Shown here one piece after another: positions 38,380 through 46,390 of a stretch of DNA of 64,000 nucleotides (the first letter of the stretch is position 1; every line of letters starts with the position of its first letter). The position numbers and the translations under genes are program-made. A model generated the notes under the pieces. The model was not told where the DNA came from and did not search any database. It was given only the letters and a program-made list of their open reading frames with translations. Origin of the DNA: Bacillus zhangzhouensis (GTDB lineage: Bacteria > Bacillota > Bacilli > Bacillales > Bacillaceae); assembly GCF_000715205.1 (NCBI RefSeq), contig NZ_JOTP01000006.1, positions 124,001 through 188,000 on the forward strand, written 5' to 3'.

Positions 38380-39627
38380 TTATTCCTTCTTTTTTATCAC
38401 TTGATTTCCATTAAAAATTATCTTCGTATATTCGGCAGTTTCTATTTTTATATTACCTGACATCTCCTCAGCAATTACAGTATCAGCACCACTCCACATA
38501 TGGGCATAGTGTTTTAAAGTAATCTCTGGACTTGAATGCCCCATACGTTGTGATAACACAAGAACAGAAACGTTAAATTCATTGATTAAATATGAAGCAT
38601 GGGAGTGACGCAATCCTTTTGCTTGAATCCTTGTTACTCCTGCGAATTGAGAATAACGTTTAATGATTCTGCCTATTGTCGATTTAATCATTGGCAATCC
38701 ATCATAACTAAAAATAAAGTCATTTGAATTACCTAATCCTATCTCCAATTGTCTATTTCGCCACATCGTTAATATATTTATTGTATCATCATCAAGAGCA
38801 ATAATTCTCTTTCCATCTTCCGTTTTTGTATACGAATTTCTTTTCCATTCCCTTCTCGTTTTCATAATTAACATATGATGAACACGTAAACGTTTATTTT
38901 TCAAATCGACATCATTCCACCATAAAGCAGTGCCTTCATTCACTCGTATTCCGGTCATATAGTAGACCCACAGCATAACAAAATTCAGATGTTCATAAAA
39001 ATCTTCTGTATAAATTTGGTTTATCACTTTTTCAAAATCTTCTTTCGTCCAATACGACACAATCGCCTTACCTTTTGGAATAGCTCTAACCTTTTTAGAA
39101 ATATTCATTTCTAGGTATTGCATTTCCACAGCTTTCTCTAAACTTTTACGGAACGTTCCAAATACTAGACTTGCATACGATTGTGAGTACCCCGCACCAC
39201 CATTTTCTATACTTGTTAATAACCATGTGCGAAAATGTTGTACGTCTTCTACTGAAATGGAACGAAGAGGGATAGAAGCAAATCTATCCCTAATCTTCTC
39301 CAATATTCTTTTTCGAACAGAGAATGTACTTTCTTCAACATTTGTTTGATAATAAGGTATGTACACGCTATTCATAAATTGTTCGTAAGTCATTTTATAG
39401 TTAGAATAACTGTTAACCTTATGATATTCTCTTTTTAATCTAGTTAACTCTTTGTTTGCTTCAAATGCAGAAGCAAAAGGCTTACCATTAACATCTTTTC
39501 TTCCCTTTTTACGTATTCGTTTTCCCGTAATTCGATCAATACCAAATTCAGATTGATAAAAGAAATTTCCTTTATCATCAACATATACACCAGGATATTT
39601 CGTTGTTTTTTGCGTTTTATTTTTCAT
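38380..39627 (-). CDS. int: Tyrosine recombinase (integrase) of the guaA element
   Basis: A 415-residue tyrosine integrase. An N-terminal AP2-like DNA-binding part (YPGVYVDDKGNFFY, with the basic KRIRKKGRK), a SAM-like core-binding domain (about 65-175), and the catalytic domain from about 190. Catalytic residues are visible: Arg in GIRVNEG near 217, GLRHSHASYL (H-x-x-R type) near 340, GHSSPEITLKHYAH near 364-377 with the nucleophile Tyr. It overlaps the DUF3173 gene by 4 bp and lies next to attL. It should catalyse insertion into the 3' end of guaA. Confidence 0.93.
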   Translation of the reverse strand: MKNKTQKTTKYPGVYVDDKGNFFYQSEFGIDRITGKRIRKKGRKDVNGKPFASAFEANKELTRLKREYHKVNSYSNYKMTYEQFMNSVYIPYYQTNVEESTFSVRKRILEKIRDRFASIPLRSISVEDVQHFRTWLLTSIENGGAGYSQSYASLVFGTFRKSLEKAVEMQYLEMNISKKVRAIPKGKAIVSYWTKEDFEKVINQIYTEDFYEHLNFVMLWVYYMTGIRVNEGTALWWNDVDLKNKRLRVHHMLIMKTRREWKRNSYTKTEDGKRIIALDDDTINILTMWRNRQLEIGLGNSNDFIFSYDGLPMIKSTIGRIIKRYSQFAGVTRIQAKGLRHSHASYLINEFNVSVLVLSQRMGHSSPEITLKHYAHMWSGADTVIAEEMSGNIKIETAEYTKIIFNGNQVIKKKE

Positions 39628-39830
39628 TGGGAGTTACTCATTTCTGCCAAAAGAGAAACTCCTAAAATTGATTCAACCACATCCCTCGGTACTCTCCCCA
39701 GCCTTTTGTTGTTATAATACGGACAACCTTTTTGTACCATGATTGCTTTTGCCTGCCTAATGAGCGAAATGGCTTGATATTTCTTATAGCCTAGTTTAAT
39801 TAAATCATCTTTACATATTGTTGTACCCAT
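39624..39830 (-). CDS. DUF3173 protein, likely excision helper
   Basis: A 68-residue protein with the DUF3173 pattern (CKDDLIKLGYKKYQAISLIRQAK, then RVPRDVVESILG), a small helical DNA-binding fold seen directly upstream of integrases in Firmicute ICEs and IMEs. By position it may be the excisionase. ATG 39830 is nine bases after GGAAAGGG; upstream in-frame starts at 39839 and 39851 are possible. It overlaps int by 4 bp. Confidence 0.8.
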   Translation of the reverse strand: MGTTICKDDLIKLGYKKYQAISLIRQAKAIMVQKGCPYYNNKRLGRVPRDVVESILGVSLLAEMSNSQ

Positions 39831-39850
39831 CACACCCATCCCTTTCCACA

Positions 39851-40882
39851 CTAATATTCCTCTTCACTTACAAGTTCTAAAACACGTTGCTCAATTAATG
39901 ATTGATCAGACTCAGTGATTTTTTCTTTTCCTACATGTACTAACTCTTTCAAATATAACTCAGCATATTTTTCGCCATATGCTCGCCTAAATGACTCATA
40001 GATCATACTTATTGACTTTACAGTTGAATGTTCAACCCATTTTTTCTTTTTCTTTAAAGTCAACTTTTCACGTTGAACCTTTAAAGGTATTTCCTCAATA
40101 CCTTCTATAAACTTACCCCACCATTTCATTGTTGGTAGCCTATTTTTGTTATGTAACTCACTAACATTCTTAGGTTGTCTCTTGAAACAATAATGTGCTG
40201 ATAGCACACCTTTAACTATAGCGTTCAATGGTTTCCCATTTGAGATTTGAAGAGCAACTAACATTGCTTTGTTTCCTGTTAACTCCAGTTCCCATCTAAC
40301 CCATTTTCCAACGTTCACAACTTCATCTGCATTATCTCTTCTTTCTTGTTTCTTATCATAAATTCGTAAAATTTGAGGAGATGATCCTACGTACAACGTA
40401 AATCCTGTTAGTTTTCCATCAAGAATCCTTCCACTATTTATTTCAATATATTTATGGCTTTTCGTACTCAACTGCCCTCGTTTCACATAATCCTGTAGCG
40501 TTTTTACAGATGGAGAAGCATTATCGAATATATCTAATGCCAAATCTATCCTTGATACCTTCCCTTGTATTCCTAAAATAAATGATACAAATTTGTACCA
40601 ATGCCATCCATCAATTCTTGACATGTATTCCTCATACTGTCGACAAGCTTGTCCTGGCATATCTACAAGAATGCTTCCATGATTTCCCGAAGAATGGAGT
40701 TTTATATTCGCAAAGCTAATGCATCTATCGTATGTTGGATAAGGTGACCCCTTAATCTCTGAAGAAAATTCAGAGATAGGGATTCCTAAAATTTCATTAG
40801 CAACGATTGAAAATTCACTATTCGGAATTGAACAACGAAAGTAATCAATGAGACACTGATTACTTCGATTTAGAGGACTCAT
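39851..40882 (-). CDS. Rep_trans-family (MOBT) relaxase/replication initiator
   Basis: A 343-residue protein of the replication initiation factor family that includes NicK of ICEBs1 and Orf20 of Tn916. NQCLIDYFRCSIP at the N-terminus, KVSRIDLALDIFD near 120-135 (the acidic core motif) and ILRIYDKKQERRDN near 190 (with the catalytic Tyr region) are typical. Start ATG 40882 lies inside the end of the upstream gene (23-bp overlap); the longer frame from 40945 lacks a ribosome site. It should nick oriT for transfer and start rolling-circle replication of the excised circle. Confidence 0.9.
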   Translation of the reverse strand: MSPLNRSNQCLIDYFRCSIPNSEFSIVANEILGIPISEFSSEIKGSPYPTYDRCISFANIKLHSSGNHGSILVDMPGQACRQYEEYMSRIDGWHWYKFVSFILGIQGKVSRIDLALDIFDNASPSVKTLQDYVKRGQLSTKSHKYIEINSGRILDGKLTGFTLYVGSSPQILRIYDKKQERRDNADEVVNVGKWVRWELELTGNKAMLVALQISNGKPLNAIVKGVLSAHYCFKRQPKNVSELHNKNRLPTMKWWGKFIEGIEEIPLKVQREKLTLKKKKKWVEHSTVKSISMIYESFRRAYGEKYAELYLKELVHVGKEKITESDQSLIEQRVLELVSEEEY

Positions 40883-41366
40883 GTGCTTCACCAATGATAT
40901 AACTATCAGCTTCAACTTTAAGCTCTGAATACTGCCATGTATCAATCATTGGCTTACCTTGCCCAACAAAAGCCTTCTTTTGAACCTTTTTAGGCTTTAC
41001 TTTTAGTCCCGAAAAGGAAATTGGAATGAACTCTCCATCTTCATAATCATCTAAAATAGGTAGGCTATCCTGTTTTTCAACTATTACAGTAATAGGGGAG
41101 CCAATTTCAGTACCGCCATTTTGTAAGACGAGTTCGATAAATGGACGATCATATACTTTAAATGTGACAGAATACTTTCCAGTTTCAACTAACTCTCCAT
41201 TTAGATTTTTTTCTTTTTCAATTCGAGTAGTAAAGCCGTCTTTCTGAATCAGCATCGCTGTAGGAATCTTAAATTGTTTAATATCAAAGTGGAAATCAGC
41301 TAAATCCACATTTTCCGAGTCATTTAACGAATGTAACTTAGACGATTTTAATATTAGTTTTCCCAT
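40860..41366 (-). CDS. Unknown element protein upstream of the relaxase
   Basis: A 168-residue soluble, beta-rich protein, ATG 41366 with GAGGTG upstream. It has no membrane segment and no motif I recognise; the C-terminus is charged (AHESSKSK). It sits between the coupling protein and relaxase, overlapping the relaxase start, the place held by accessory replication factors such as HelP in ICEBs1, but I see no real similarity to HelP. A DNA-processing role is inferred from position only. Confidence 0.65.
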   Translation of the reverse strand: MGKLILKSSKLHSLNDSENVDLADFHFDIKQFKIPTAMLIQKDGFTTRIEKEKNLNGELVETGKYSVTFKVYDRPFIELVLQNGGTEIGSPITVIVEKQDSLPILDDYEDGEFIPISFSGLKVKPKKVQKKAFVGQGKPMIDTWQYSELKVEADSYIIGEAHESSKSK

Positions 41367-41469
41367 TTTTACAGACACCTCTTTATCATTTTTTAAATCC
41401 CCAACTCTCGGGATTTCACACATCCCTCCAACCCATGAGCACCAAGGGTTTCGAGCATTTTCGTTGAGG

Positions 41470-41600
41470 GAGATTCACCAGTGTTACCCAACTGGTGCGA
41501 CCCTATTTTTCGATTCATGTTGAGCAAAAATCGCTCAACTGGCCATCACTTTTTCTGAACGTTTTCGACCACTCCGTTCGGATGGCTCTGCCACCGCCTC
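41470..41600. other. Candidate oriT/replication origin region
   Basis: The 299-bp gap between the relaxase module and coupling gene contains two clean inverted repeats: CACCAGT/ACTGGTG (41476-41497, loop GTTACCCA) and GTTGAGC/GCTCAAC (41519-41539). It is unusually GC-rich for this element. Rep_trans relaxases nick in such hairpins close to their gene, so this is the best place for oriT or a double-strand origin. Nick site not identified. Confidence 0.5.
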
Positions 41601-41665
41601 AAACCTTCACAAAAATTGACGGTCAATATTGGCTGTAGCTGTTTGACAAGAATAGCATTAAACAC

Positions 41666-43054
41666 TTAATTTGCTCTCTGAATCATTAGTTTTTCTATTT
41701 CTGCTATAAAATCAAAATCTTTGTCTATATATGGCGTTTCGAAATAAACTGGAGAAGTGTGTTTACCATCTAGTTGTATGTAACCTCCACCTTTTTCTGT
41801 GACAGTCTTATATTCAACGTTTTTCGTATCAAATATCATATTATAACCAATGGAATCCATAGCACCTAACCCAGCTTTAAACCCCATTTGTGCCCTTATA
41901 TTTGTAGGTAGATCATCTGCCGATGGACGTTGCATAAGGATCTCGATCATTACTCCTGCTTGTCTACCTTTCATTACTAGAGTAAATACATAATCTAATG
42001 CTTCTTTAGCAATTTTCTTATCCACTGAATGCATAAAAGCTGAAAATTCATCAAATATCACAATAACAATAGGCAAATTGAAGTCTCGATACGTTTTTCC
42101 GAAAGCTGATATATCATTAAAATACTCCGTATATCTTCGTTCCATCAACTCGACAGTTTCCCTAAGAATTCGACATATTTGGTTAGCATCTGTTGCAACT
42201 TTATTTTCAAATCCAGTAACAAATCTTAACAGACTCAAATCGGCTTTTTTAGGATCTATAATTCGCAAATCAGCTTGCGGAGTTAACTTCAGATAGTTAA
42301 CAATTTTACCTAATATAAAGAAAGACTTGCCCGATCCAGTGCCTCCTACAATGAGAGAATGGGGAACCTTATGAAGCTCATAAGATATGTTGCCAGTTAT
42401 TTTGATTTCATCTGAATCATTTACGTTAGTTACAGTAGAATTTAAATCTATACGTTCATCTTTGTGCTTTAAAAATACATATTCAGCATAATCCACTGTC
42501 TTATTGGTAGAGTCTAGCTCCAAGCCTAAAGCAGCTTCTAAATTCTCTCCAAGTTTAGTGGCTTCTTTTGTAAACCTATCACCGTCACGTAAAATCCTTA
42601 CGACTACATGCTTACTTGTTTCCCTATATTGAATGCGAATTACTCTGACAATACGCTTTTCCCTAACAACTTTATCGTTTTTAATAGATTCAAAGTTTTC
42701 TTCGTCATATAATTTCAAAGTATCAATCATATAAGCTAAATTGTTCGCAATCCATGATTTAGGATTCTTAACAATGTTAAAGTAGAGCCTTATACTTTTA
42801 TAAATGGATATCGCCCAAAAAATGATGATGATTAGATTAACGAAACCATTAAAACTGACTGAGCGATACACCACAGGAATATTAATTATTAGTGGAGGAA
42901 TAGCATTAGACACCATTCCACAGAAAGCTGTCAGCACAAATATGAATACTCCAAGGAGATATTTTAATAAATTCATTTTCCTGCGCGGAAAAACAACATG
43001 ATGCCATTCACTCTGCCTTCTACTAAGGATATTCTTTAGTGCCTCTAGCTTCAC
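41666..43054 (-). CDS. FtsK/SpoIIIE-type coupling protein (TcpA/ConQ-like)
   Basis: A 462-residue membrane-anchored ATPase. Two N-terminal membrane helices (about 28-50 and 70-90), then the FtsK motor domain with Walker A VGGTGSGKSFF near 238-248 and Walker B IVIVIFDEFSAF near 328-340, plus MKGRQAGVMIEILMQRPSADDLPTNIRAQ, a conserved stretch of conjugation coupling proteins. It would bring the relaxase-DNA complex to a mating channel. As the element lacks the channel, it probably engages that of a helper ICE. Confidence 0.92.
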   Translation of the reverse strand: MKLEALKNILSRRQSEWHHVVFPRRKMNLLKYLLGVFIFVLTAFCGMVSNAIPPLIINIPVVYRSVSFNGFVNLIIIIFWAISIYKSIRLYFNIVKNPKSWIANNLAYMIDTLKLYDEENFESIKNDKVVREKRIVRVIRIQYRETSKHVVVRILRDGDRFTKEATKLGENLEAALGLELDSTNKTVDYAEYVFLKHKDERIDLNSTVTNVNDSDEIKITGNISYELHKVPHSLIVGGTGSGKSFFILGKIVNYLKLTPQADLRIIDPKKADLSLLRFVTGFENKVATDANQICRILRETVELMERRYTEYFNDISAFGKTYRDFNLPIVIVIFDEFSAFMHSVDKKIAKEALDYVFTLVMKGRQAGVMIEILMQRPSADDLPTNIRAQMGFKAGLGAMDSIGYNMIFDTKNVEYKTVTEKGGGYIQLDGKHTSPVYFETPYIDKDFDFIAEIEKLMIQRAN

Positions 43055-43071
43055 GGATTACTAACGCCCTT

Positions 43072-43467
43072 TCAAGTTCTATTTTTTATATTTACTCGAT
43101 TCACTAATGATTTTACAAGGCCCACATGAATTAGCTTGCCAACTAAAACTAGAAGAATTACAGATATTAATCCGCCCCAAAATACATAGGAAACATCAAA
43201 ACTGTAATTTTTAAAACCTTGACCAAAGGTATCAAACTCTATCCAGCCATACTTTACTTTTGTCCCATAAACCTCACGAAAATCAGTTACATCAGATGGG
43301 AACACATAAGATCTACCAAAATCCGTAATACCGGACAGCCAATTCCCCATTACCAAATAAACAATCGAAAAAGGTAGAAGAATCATAGCTACTTCAAAGA
43401 TGAATTTGTTTATCACTTTAATTTTATTTTTAATTGTAATCTCTTCCTTTTTAAATTGATGTCCCAT
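43072..43467 (-). CDS. Element membrane protein upstream of the coupling ATPase
   Basis: A 131-residue protein with a basic N-terminus, one membrane helix near 22-43, a predicted extracytoplasmic stretch with several aromatic residues, and a second helix near 88-108. It is 17 bp upstream of the coupling protein gene and probably co-transcribed. Possibly a membrane partner of the coupling protein. I do not recognise the family. Confidence 0.65.
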   Translation of the reverse strand: MGHQFKKEEITIKNKIKVINKFIFEVAMILLPFSIVYLVMGNWLSGITDFGRSYVFPSDVTDFREVYGTKVKYGWIEFDTFGQGFKNYSFDVSYVFWGGLISVILLVLVGKLIHVGLVKSLVNRVNIKNRT

Positions 43468-43587
43468 TGAAAATAATTATCCAAAAACGTTATTCAATAT
43501 AATGGATATATTTATTTTGGTAGACTACTTTTTGACGGGAAATGAATTCCCGCCAATTAATTTCTTTTTCAAACGAATATTGCTTCT

Positions 43588-43806
43588 TCACTTATTAATC
43601 TTTTTAGAATTTAGAAGAATACGCTTATCAAACAGTTCTTCTATATGAATGATTTTGCTTTTTAGAGAAACGAGTATATTCTTTACATCATCTTCATTAC
43701 ATTCATAACGATTTGTTGAAAGGTTTGCTATTAAATCTAATTTGATTAATGCTGTGTCTAATCTTTTATTACATAATCTTTGAAATTTATCTTTTTTTGA
43801 TGACAT
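43588..43806 (-). CDS. Small helical element protein
   Basis: A 72-residue soluble, lysine-rich, mostly helical protein (MSSKKDKFQRLC...). ATG 43806 has GGGGAG six bases upstream; a longer frame to 43884 would overlap the neighbouring small gene. Likely co-transcribed with the ribbon-helix-helix gene upstream. No family recognised. Confidence 0.6.
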   Translation of the reverse strand: MSSKKDKFQRLCNKRLDTALIKLDLIANLSTNRYECNEDDVKNILVSLKSKIIHIEELFDKRILLNSKKINK

Positions 43807-43831
43807 ACAAGTCTCCCCATTTCTAATTAAA

Positions 43832-43972
43832 TTACTCAATAATAATTTCTCCATTTGGACCAATATAATAATCCCCGTTTCCAATCGCTACAGACTCAAA
43901 ATATTCATCTAAATATTCTAAAACCTCTTCCTGTTCTTCAACAGTTAAATTTTTGATATCTTCTCCAAACAT
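43832..43972 (-). CDS. 46-aa acidic element protein
   Basis: A small acidic protein (MFGEDIKNLTVEEQEEVLEY, ending GPNGEIIIE), net negative, with GGGAGG seven bases upstream of its ATG. Acidic small proteins next to DNA-binding genes can act as DNA mimics or antitoxins, but nothing here proves that. Located between the small helical protein and the ribbon-helix-helix gene. Confidence 0.6.
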   Translation of the reverse strand: MFGEDIKNLTVEEQEEVLEYLDEYFESVAIGNGDYYIGPNGEIIIE

Positions 43973-44020
43973 TGTGGGACCTCCCTTTTCCTCATATCAA
44001 CATACATGTGCTAGAAAAAC

Positions 44021-44173
44021 TTATTTGAAATTTTTTTCGAAATATTCGTTGACAGCCACATTAACAATAAATGCTTTTGTCACTCTCCCTTTGTTATCAC
44101 AGAAATTTTGCCGTATTCTTTCTAAACGTTTAGCAGTGAAGTCGGTAAGGTACAAACTAAATTTCTTTTTCAA
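44021..44173 (-). CDS. Ribbon-helix-helix regulator, copy 1
   Basis: A 50-residue protein from TTG 44173 with AAAGGAGG upstream. KKKFSLYLTDFTAKRLERI is the ribbon strand and first helix; GRVTKAFIVNVAVNEYF the second helix of a MetJ/Arc/CopG-type DNA-binding dimer. It is clearly paralogous to the 56-residue protein at 44314-44484 (RFLR-like and RVTKA-IVN-A-NEY shared). Its own upstream region has repeated GGAGTCAA motifs, suggesting autoregulation and copy or transfer control. Confidence 0.75.
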   Translation of the reverse strand: MKKKFSLYLTDFTAKRLERIRQNFCDNKGRVTKAFIVNVAVNEYFEKNFK

Positions 44174-44195
44174 ATTATCTCCTCCTTTCAATTTT

Positions 44196-44273
44196 TAACT
44201 CCGTATATATTCTGTTAGGAGTCAACAGGATGAATATACCACAGGAATATCTACGGAGTCAATAAGGAGTCAA
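44196..44273 (-). promoter_or_regulatory. Promoter with iterated GGAGTCAA operators
   Basis: GGAGTCAA occurs at 44218-44225, 44255-44262 and 44266-44273, and a near copy on the opposite strand (TTAACTCC) at 44196-44202. On the minus strand the motif reads TTGACTCC and overlaps likely -35 sites; TTGACT at 44257-44262 and TATATT at about 44233-44238 form a promoter with 18-bp spacing. Likely binding sites for one of the two ribbon-helix-helix proteins. Confidence 0.6.
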
Positions 44274-44313
44274 ATATTAAAACAAAAAAAAGACCCATCA
44301 GTTAGACAGGCCT

Positions 44314-44484
44314 TCACGATTCTTCATTATCTTTTTTAAAATGTTTTTCATAATATTCATTAATTGCAGTGTTGACGATGTAGGCTTTCGTTACTCTTCC
44401 TTCTTTCTCCAAAATGCGTTTTTGCATTTCTTCTAAACGTTCAGCAGTTTGGAAAGTAAGATAGAAACTAAACTTCTTTTCCAT
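44314..44484 (-). CDS. Ribbon-helix-helix regulator, copy 2
   Basis: A 56-residue protein (MEKKFSFYLTFQTAERLEEM, then EGRVTKAYIVNTAINEYYEK) with the same ribbon-helix-helix layout as copy 1 and an acidic tail. GGGGTG lies eight bases before its ATG. It is the gene closest to attR and points inwards. Two such paralogues in tandem, separated by operator repeats, suggest they regulate each other or the element promoter. Confidence 0.72.
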   Translation of the reverse strand: MEKKFSFYLTFQTAERLEEMQKRILEKEGRVTKAYIVNTAINEYYEKHFKKDNEES

Positions 44485-44663
44485 AACTTGCACCCCATTT
44501 CACATCAATATTAGAAATAAACTAATAAACTGAATTCTTTAGGTATATAACAAACTGGGGGGAACAGTGGGGGGGATTGATTTTATTTAAGCCTAATTAT
44601 AGGGTCTATTGCTCTAAATAAACCCTATAAATCAGGATTTTCTCACCTAATCAAATAAATCCT
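44485..44663. other. Right end of the element, non-coding
   Basis: This gap holds two G-runs (GGGGGG near 44560 and GGGGGGG near 44570) and an inverted repeat TTATAGGGT/ACCCTATAA at about 44598-44632. Such repeats near att can be integrase arm sites or a terminator. No coding frame is convincing. Confidence 0.45.
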
Positions 44664-46205
44664 TTATTCCCACTCAATCGTAGCAGGCGGCTTACTCGTA
44701 ATATCATACACCACGCGGTTAATATGCTTCACTTCATTCACGATACGAGTTGAGATCTTTTCAAGCACATCCCAAGGGATTCTTGCCCAGTCACTCGTCA
44801 TACCGTCAATAGACGTCACAGCACGGATACCGATTGTGTAGTCATATGTTCTTGCGTCACCCATAACACCTACGCTGCGGATGTCTGGGAGAACCGTGAA
44901 GTATTGCCAAATGTCGCGCTCAAGGCCGAAGTTGGCAATTTCTTCGCGTAGAATGGCGTCAGATTCACGGACGATTTCTAATTTTTCTTCAGAAATTTCA
45001 CCTAGTACACGGATACCTAGTCCTGGACCTGGGAATGGCTGTCTCCAGACGATGTCATCAGGAATACCCAGCTCTGATCCTAGGGCACGGACTTCATCCT
45101 TGAATAGGGTATTGAGCGGCTCAATCAATTCGAACTGCATGTCTTCTGGAAGACCGCCTACGTTGTGGTGAGATTTGATTGTTTGTGCTGTTGCTGTTCC
45201 GCTCTCAATGATATCTGTGTAAAGTGTTCCTTGTGCTAAGTAGTCAATTCCTTTTAGCTTGTCCGATTCATCATCGAATACATAAATGAATTCGTTACCG
45301 ATGATTTTACGTTTTTGCTCAGGATCAGACACACCTTTTAGCTTGTTTAAGAAACGATCTTTCGCATCTACTTTAATGACGTTCATGTTGAAACCTTCGC
45401 TAAATGTTTTCATAACCCCTTCTGCTTCGCCTTTGCGAAGAAGACCGTGGTCAACGAAAATACATGTTAGCTGATCACCGATCGCTTTGTGGATTAACAC
45501 CGCCACAACAGATGAATCAACACCGCCGCTTAGTGCGCACAATACTTGTTTGTCGCCTACTGTTTGACGGATTTTCTGCATTTCGATTTCAATGAAGTTC
45601 TCCATTGACCATTTGCCTTCACAATCACACACACCAAAGACAAAGTTTTTCAATAGGTCGTTGCCGTACTCAGAGTGACGAACCTCTGGGTGGAATTGAA
45701 CGCCATAGAAATTCTTCTCAGCAAAGCTCATCGCTGAGTTTGGACAATGTGCACTTGTTGCATCGACTGTAAAGCCTTCTGGCACTTCGACAACAAGGTC
45801 ACCATGGCTCATCCAAACGACTTGCTCATTTGGAAGGTCTTTGAATAAAGCAGGTGTTCCGTTAATGTGGATATCCGCTTTCCCATATTCACGCTGGCTT
45901 GCGGCTTCTACTTTCCCGCCTAAATAGTGAGTCATGAGCTGCATGCCGTAGCAAATGCCTAGAACCGGGATGCCTAGATCAAAAATCTTTTCGTCACAGC
46001 GGAAAGATCCTTCATCGTATACACTATTTGGTCCACCAGAAAGGATGATTCCTTTAGGCGCTATTTCTTTAATTTCTTCAGCAGTTAAAGTGTGCGGATG
46101 AAGCTCACTGTACACACCAAATTCACGAATACGACGTGTGATCAGCTGGTTGTACTGACTGCCGAAATCGAGAACCAAAATCATTTCATTTACTAAATTT
46201 GTCAT
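44664..46205 (-). CDS. guaA: GMP synthase (glutamine-hydrolysing)
   Basis: A 513-residue enzyme converting XMP, glutamine and ATP to GMP. The class I amidotransferase domain has the nucleophile Cys in VLGICYGMQ near 84 and the HPEV pair near 173; the ATP-pyrophosphatase domain has the P-loop [14 protein letters not shown] near 222-235. The C-terminus PPATIEWE is intact because the element supplied an equivalent stop codon through attR. Upstream lies a sigma-A promoter and a leader with a possible attenuator. Confidence 0.97.
   Translation of the reverse strand: MTNLVNEMILVLDFGSQYNQLITRRIREFGVYSELHPHTLTAEEIKEIAPKGIILSGGPNSVYDEGSFRCDEKIFDLGIPVLGICYGMQLMTHYLGGKVEAASQREYGKADIHINGTPALFKDLPNEQVVWMSHGDLVVEVPEGFTVDATSAHCPNSAMSFAEKNFYGVQFHPEVRHSEYGNDLLKNFVFGVCDCEGKWSMENFIEIEMQKIRQTVGDKQVLCALSGGVDSSVVAVLIHKAIGDQLTCIFVDHGLLRKGEAEGVMKTFSEGFNMNVIKVDAKDRFLNKLKGVSDPEQKRKIIGNEFIYVFDDESDKLKGIDYLAQGTLYTDIIESGTATAQTIKSHHNVGGLPEDMQFELIEPLNTLFKDEVRALGSELGIPDDIVWRQPFPGPGLGIRVLGEISEEKLEIVRESDAILREEIANFGLERDIWQYFTVLPDIRSVGVMGDARTYDYTIGIRAVTSIDGMTSDWARIPWDVLEKISTRIVNEVKHINRVVYDITSKPPATIEWE
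44668..44682. repeat. guaA: attR: 15-bp direct repeat in the last codons of guaA
   Basis: TCCCACTCAATCGTA, identical to attL at 37053-37067. It encodes the T-I-E-W-E end of GuaA on the minus strand; just outside it the bases differ (TTCCC here, CTCCC at attL), marking the junctions. Confidence 0.88.
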
Positions 46206-46246
46206 GGTGTCACCTCTATGTCCAATTTAATTTTATAAACGCACAG

Positions 46247-46275
46247 AAAAAATGAGAGGAGAAAACCTGCTCTCA
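46247..46275 (-). terminator. Possible attenuator hairpin in the guaA leader
   Basis: TGAGAG/CTCTCA around a 11-base loop, followed on the minus strand by six Ts, ending about 40 bp before the guaA start. It lies downstream of the promoter at 46360-46388, so it would terminate guaA mRNA early unless read through. A competing GAAGCG/CGCTTC stem lies upstream (46294-46323). Confidence 0.5.
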
Positions 46276-46312
46276 GTGTGAATTCACGCTTTTGAAGCGC
46301 CCAGACTCACAT

Positions 46313-46388
46313 CCGAACGCTTCAATTTCATGTATTTTAGAAGGTTTTAATATTCACCTATTCTAACAACAGGAAGGTACGCGGTCAA
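46313..46388 (-). promoter_or_regulatory. guaA promoter and PurBox-like site
   Basis: Minus-strand TTGACC (46383-46388) and TAGAAT (46360-46365) are 17 bp apart. A PurBox-like CCGAAC lies downstream of the start site at 46313-46318 (plus strand). Single-site PurR control is speculative; the promoter itself is convincing. Confidence 0.6.
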
Positions 46389-46390
46389 GA

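Larger units (their letters stand above)
37053..44682. mobile_element. Integrative mobilizable element inserted in guaA
   Basis: About 7.6 kb between two copies of the guaA terminus. It holds, on the minus strand, two ribbon-helix-helix regulators, small unknown genes, a membrane protein, an FtsK/TcpA-type coupling protein, a Rep_trans (MOBT) relaxase, a DUF3173 protein, a tyrosine integrase next to attL, and two cargo genes. No VirB4, VirB6-like or cell-wall hydrolase genes of a mating channel are present, so it is an IME rather than a self-transmissible ICE. The order (coupling protein, relaxase, then DUF3173 and integrase) recalls parts of ICEBs1 and Tn916, but the content is reduced. The region is visibly AT-richer than flanking core genes. 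Confidence 0.85.

Noticed and set aside
44196..44273. Short repeats GGAGTCAA as a CRISPR array or plasmid iterons
   Set aside because: Only three short copies with uneven spacing and overlapping a promoter; no spacer-repeat periodicity and no cas genes. Operator sites fit better.
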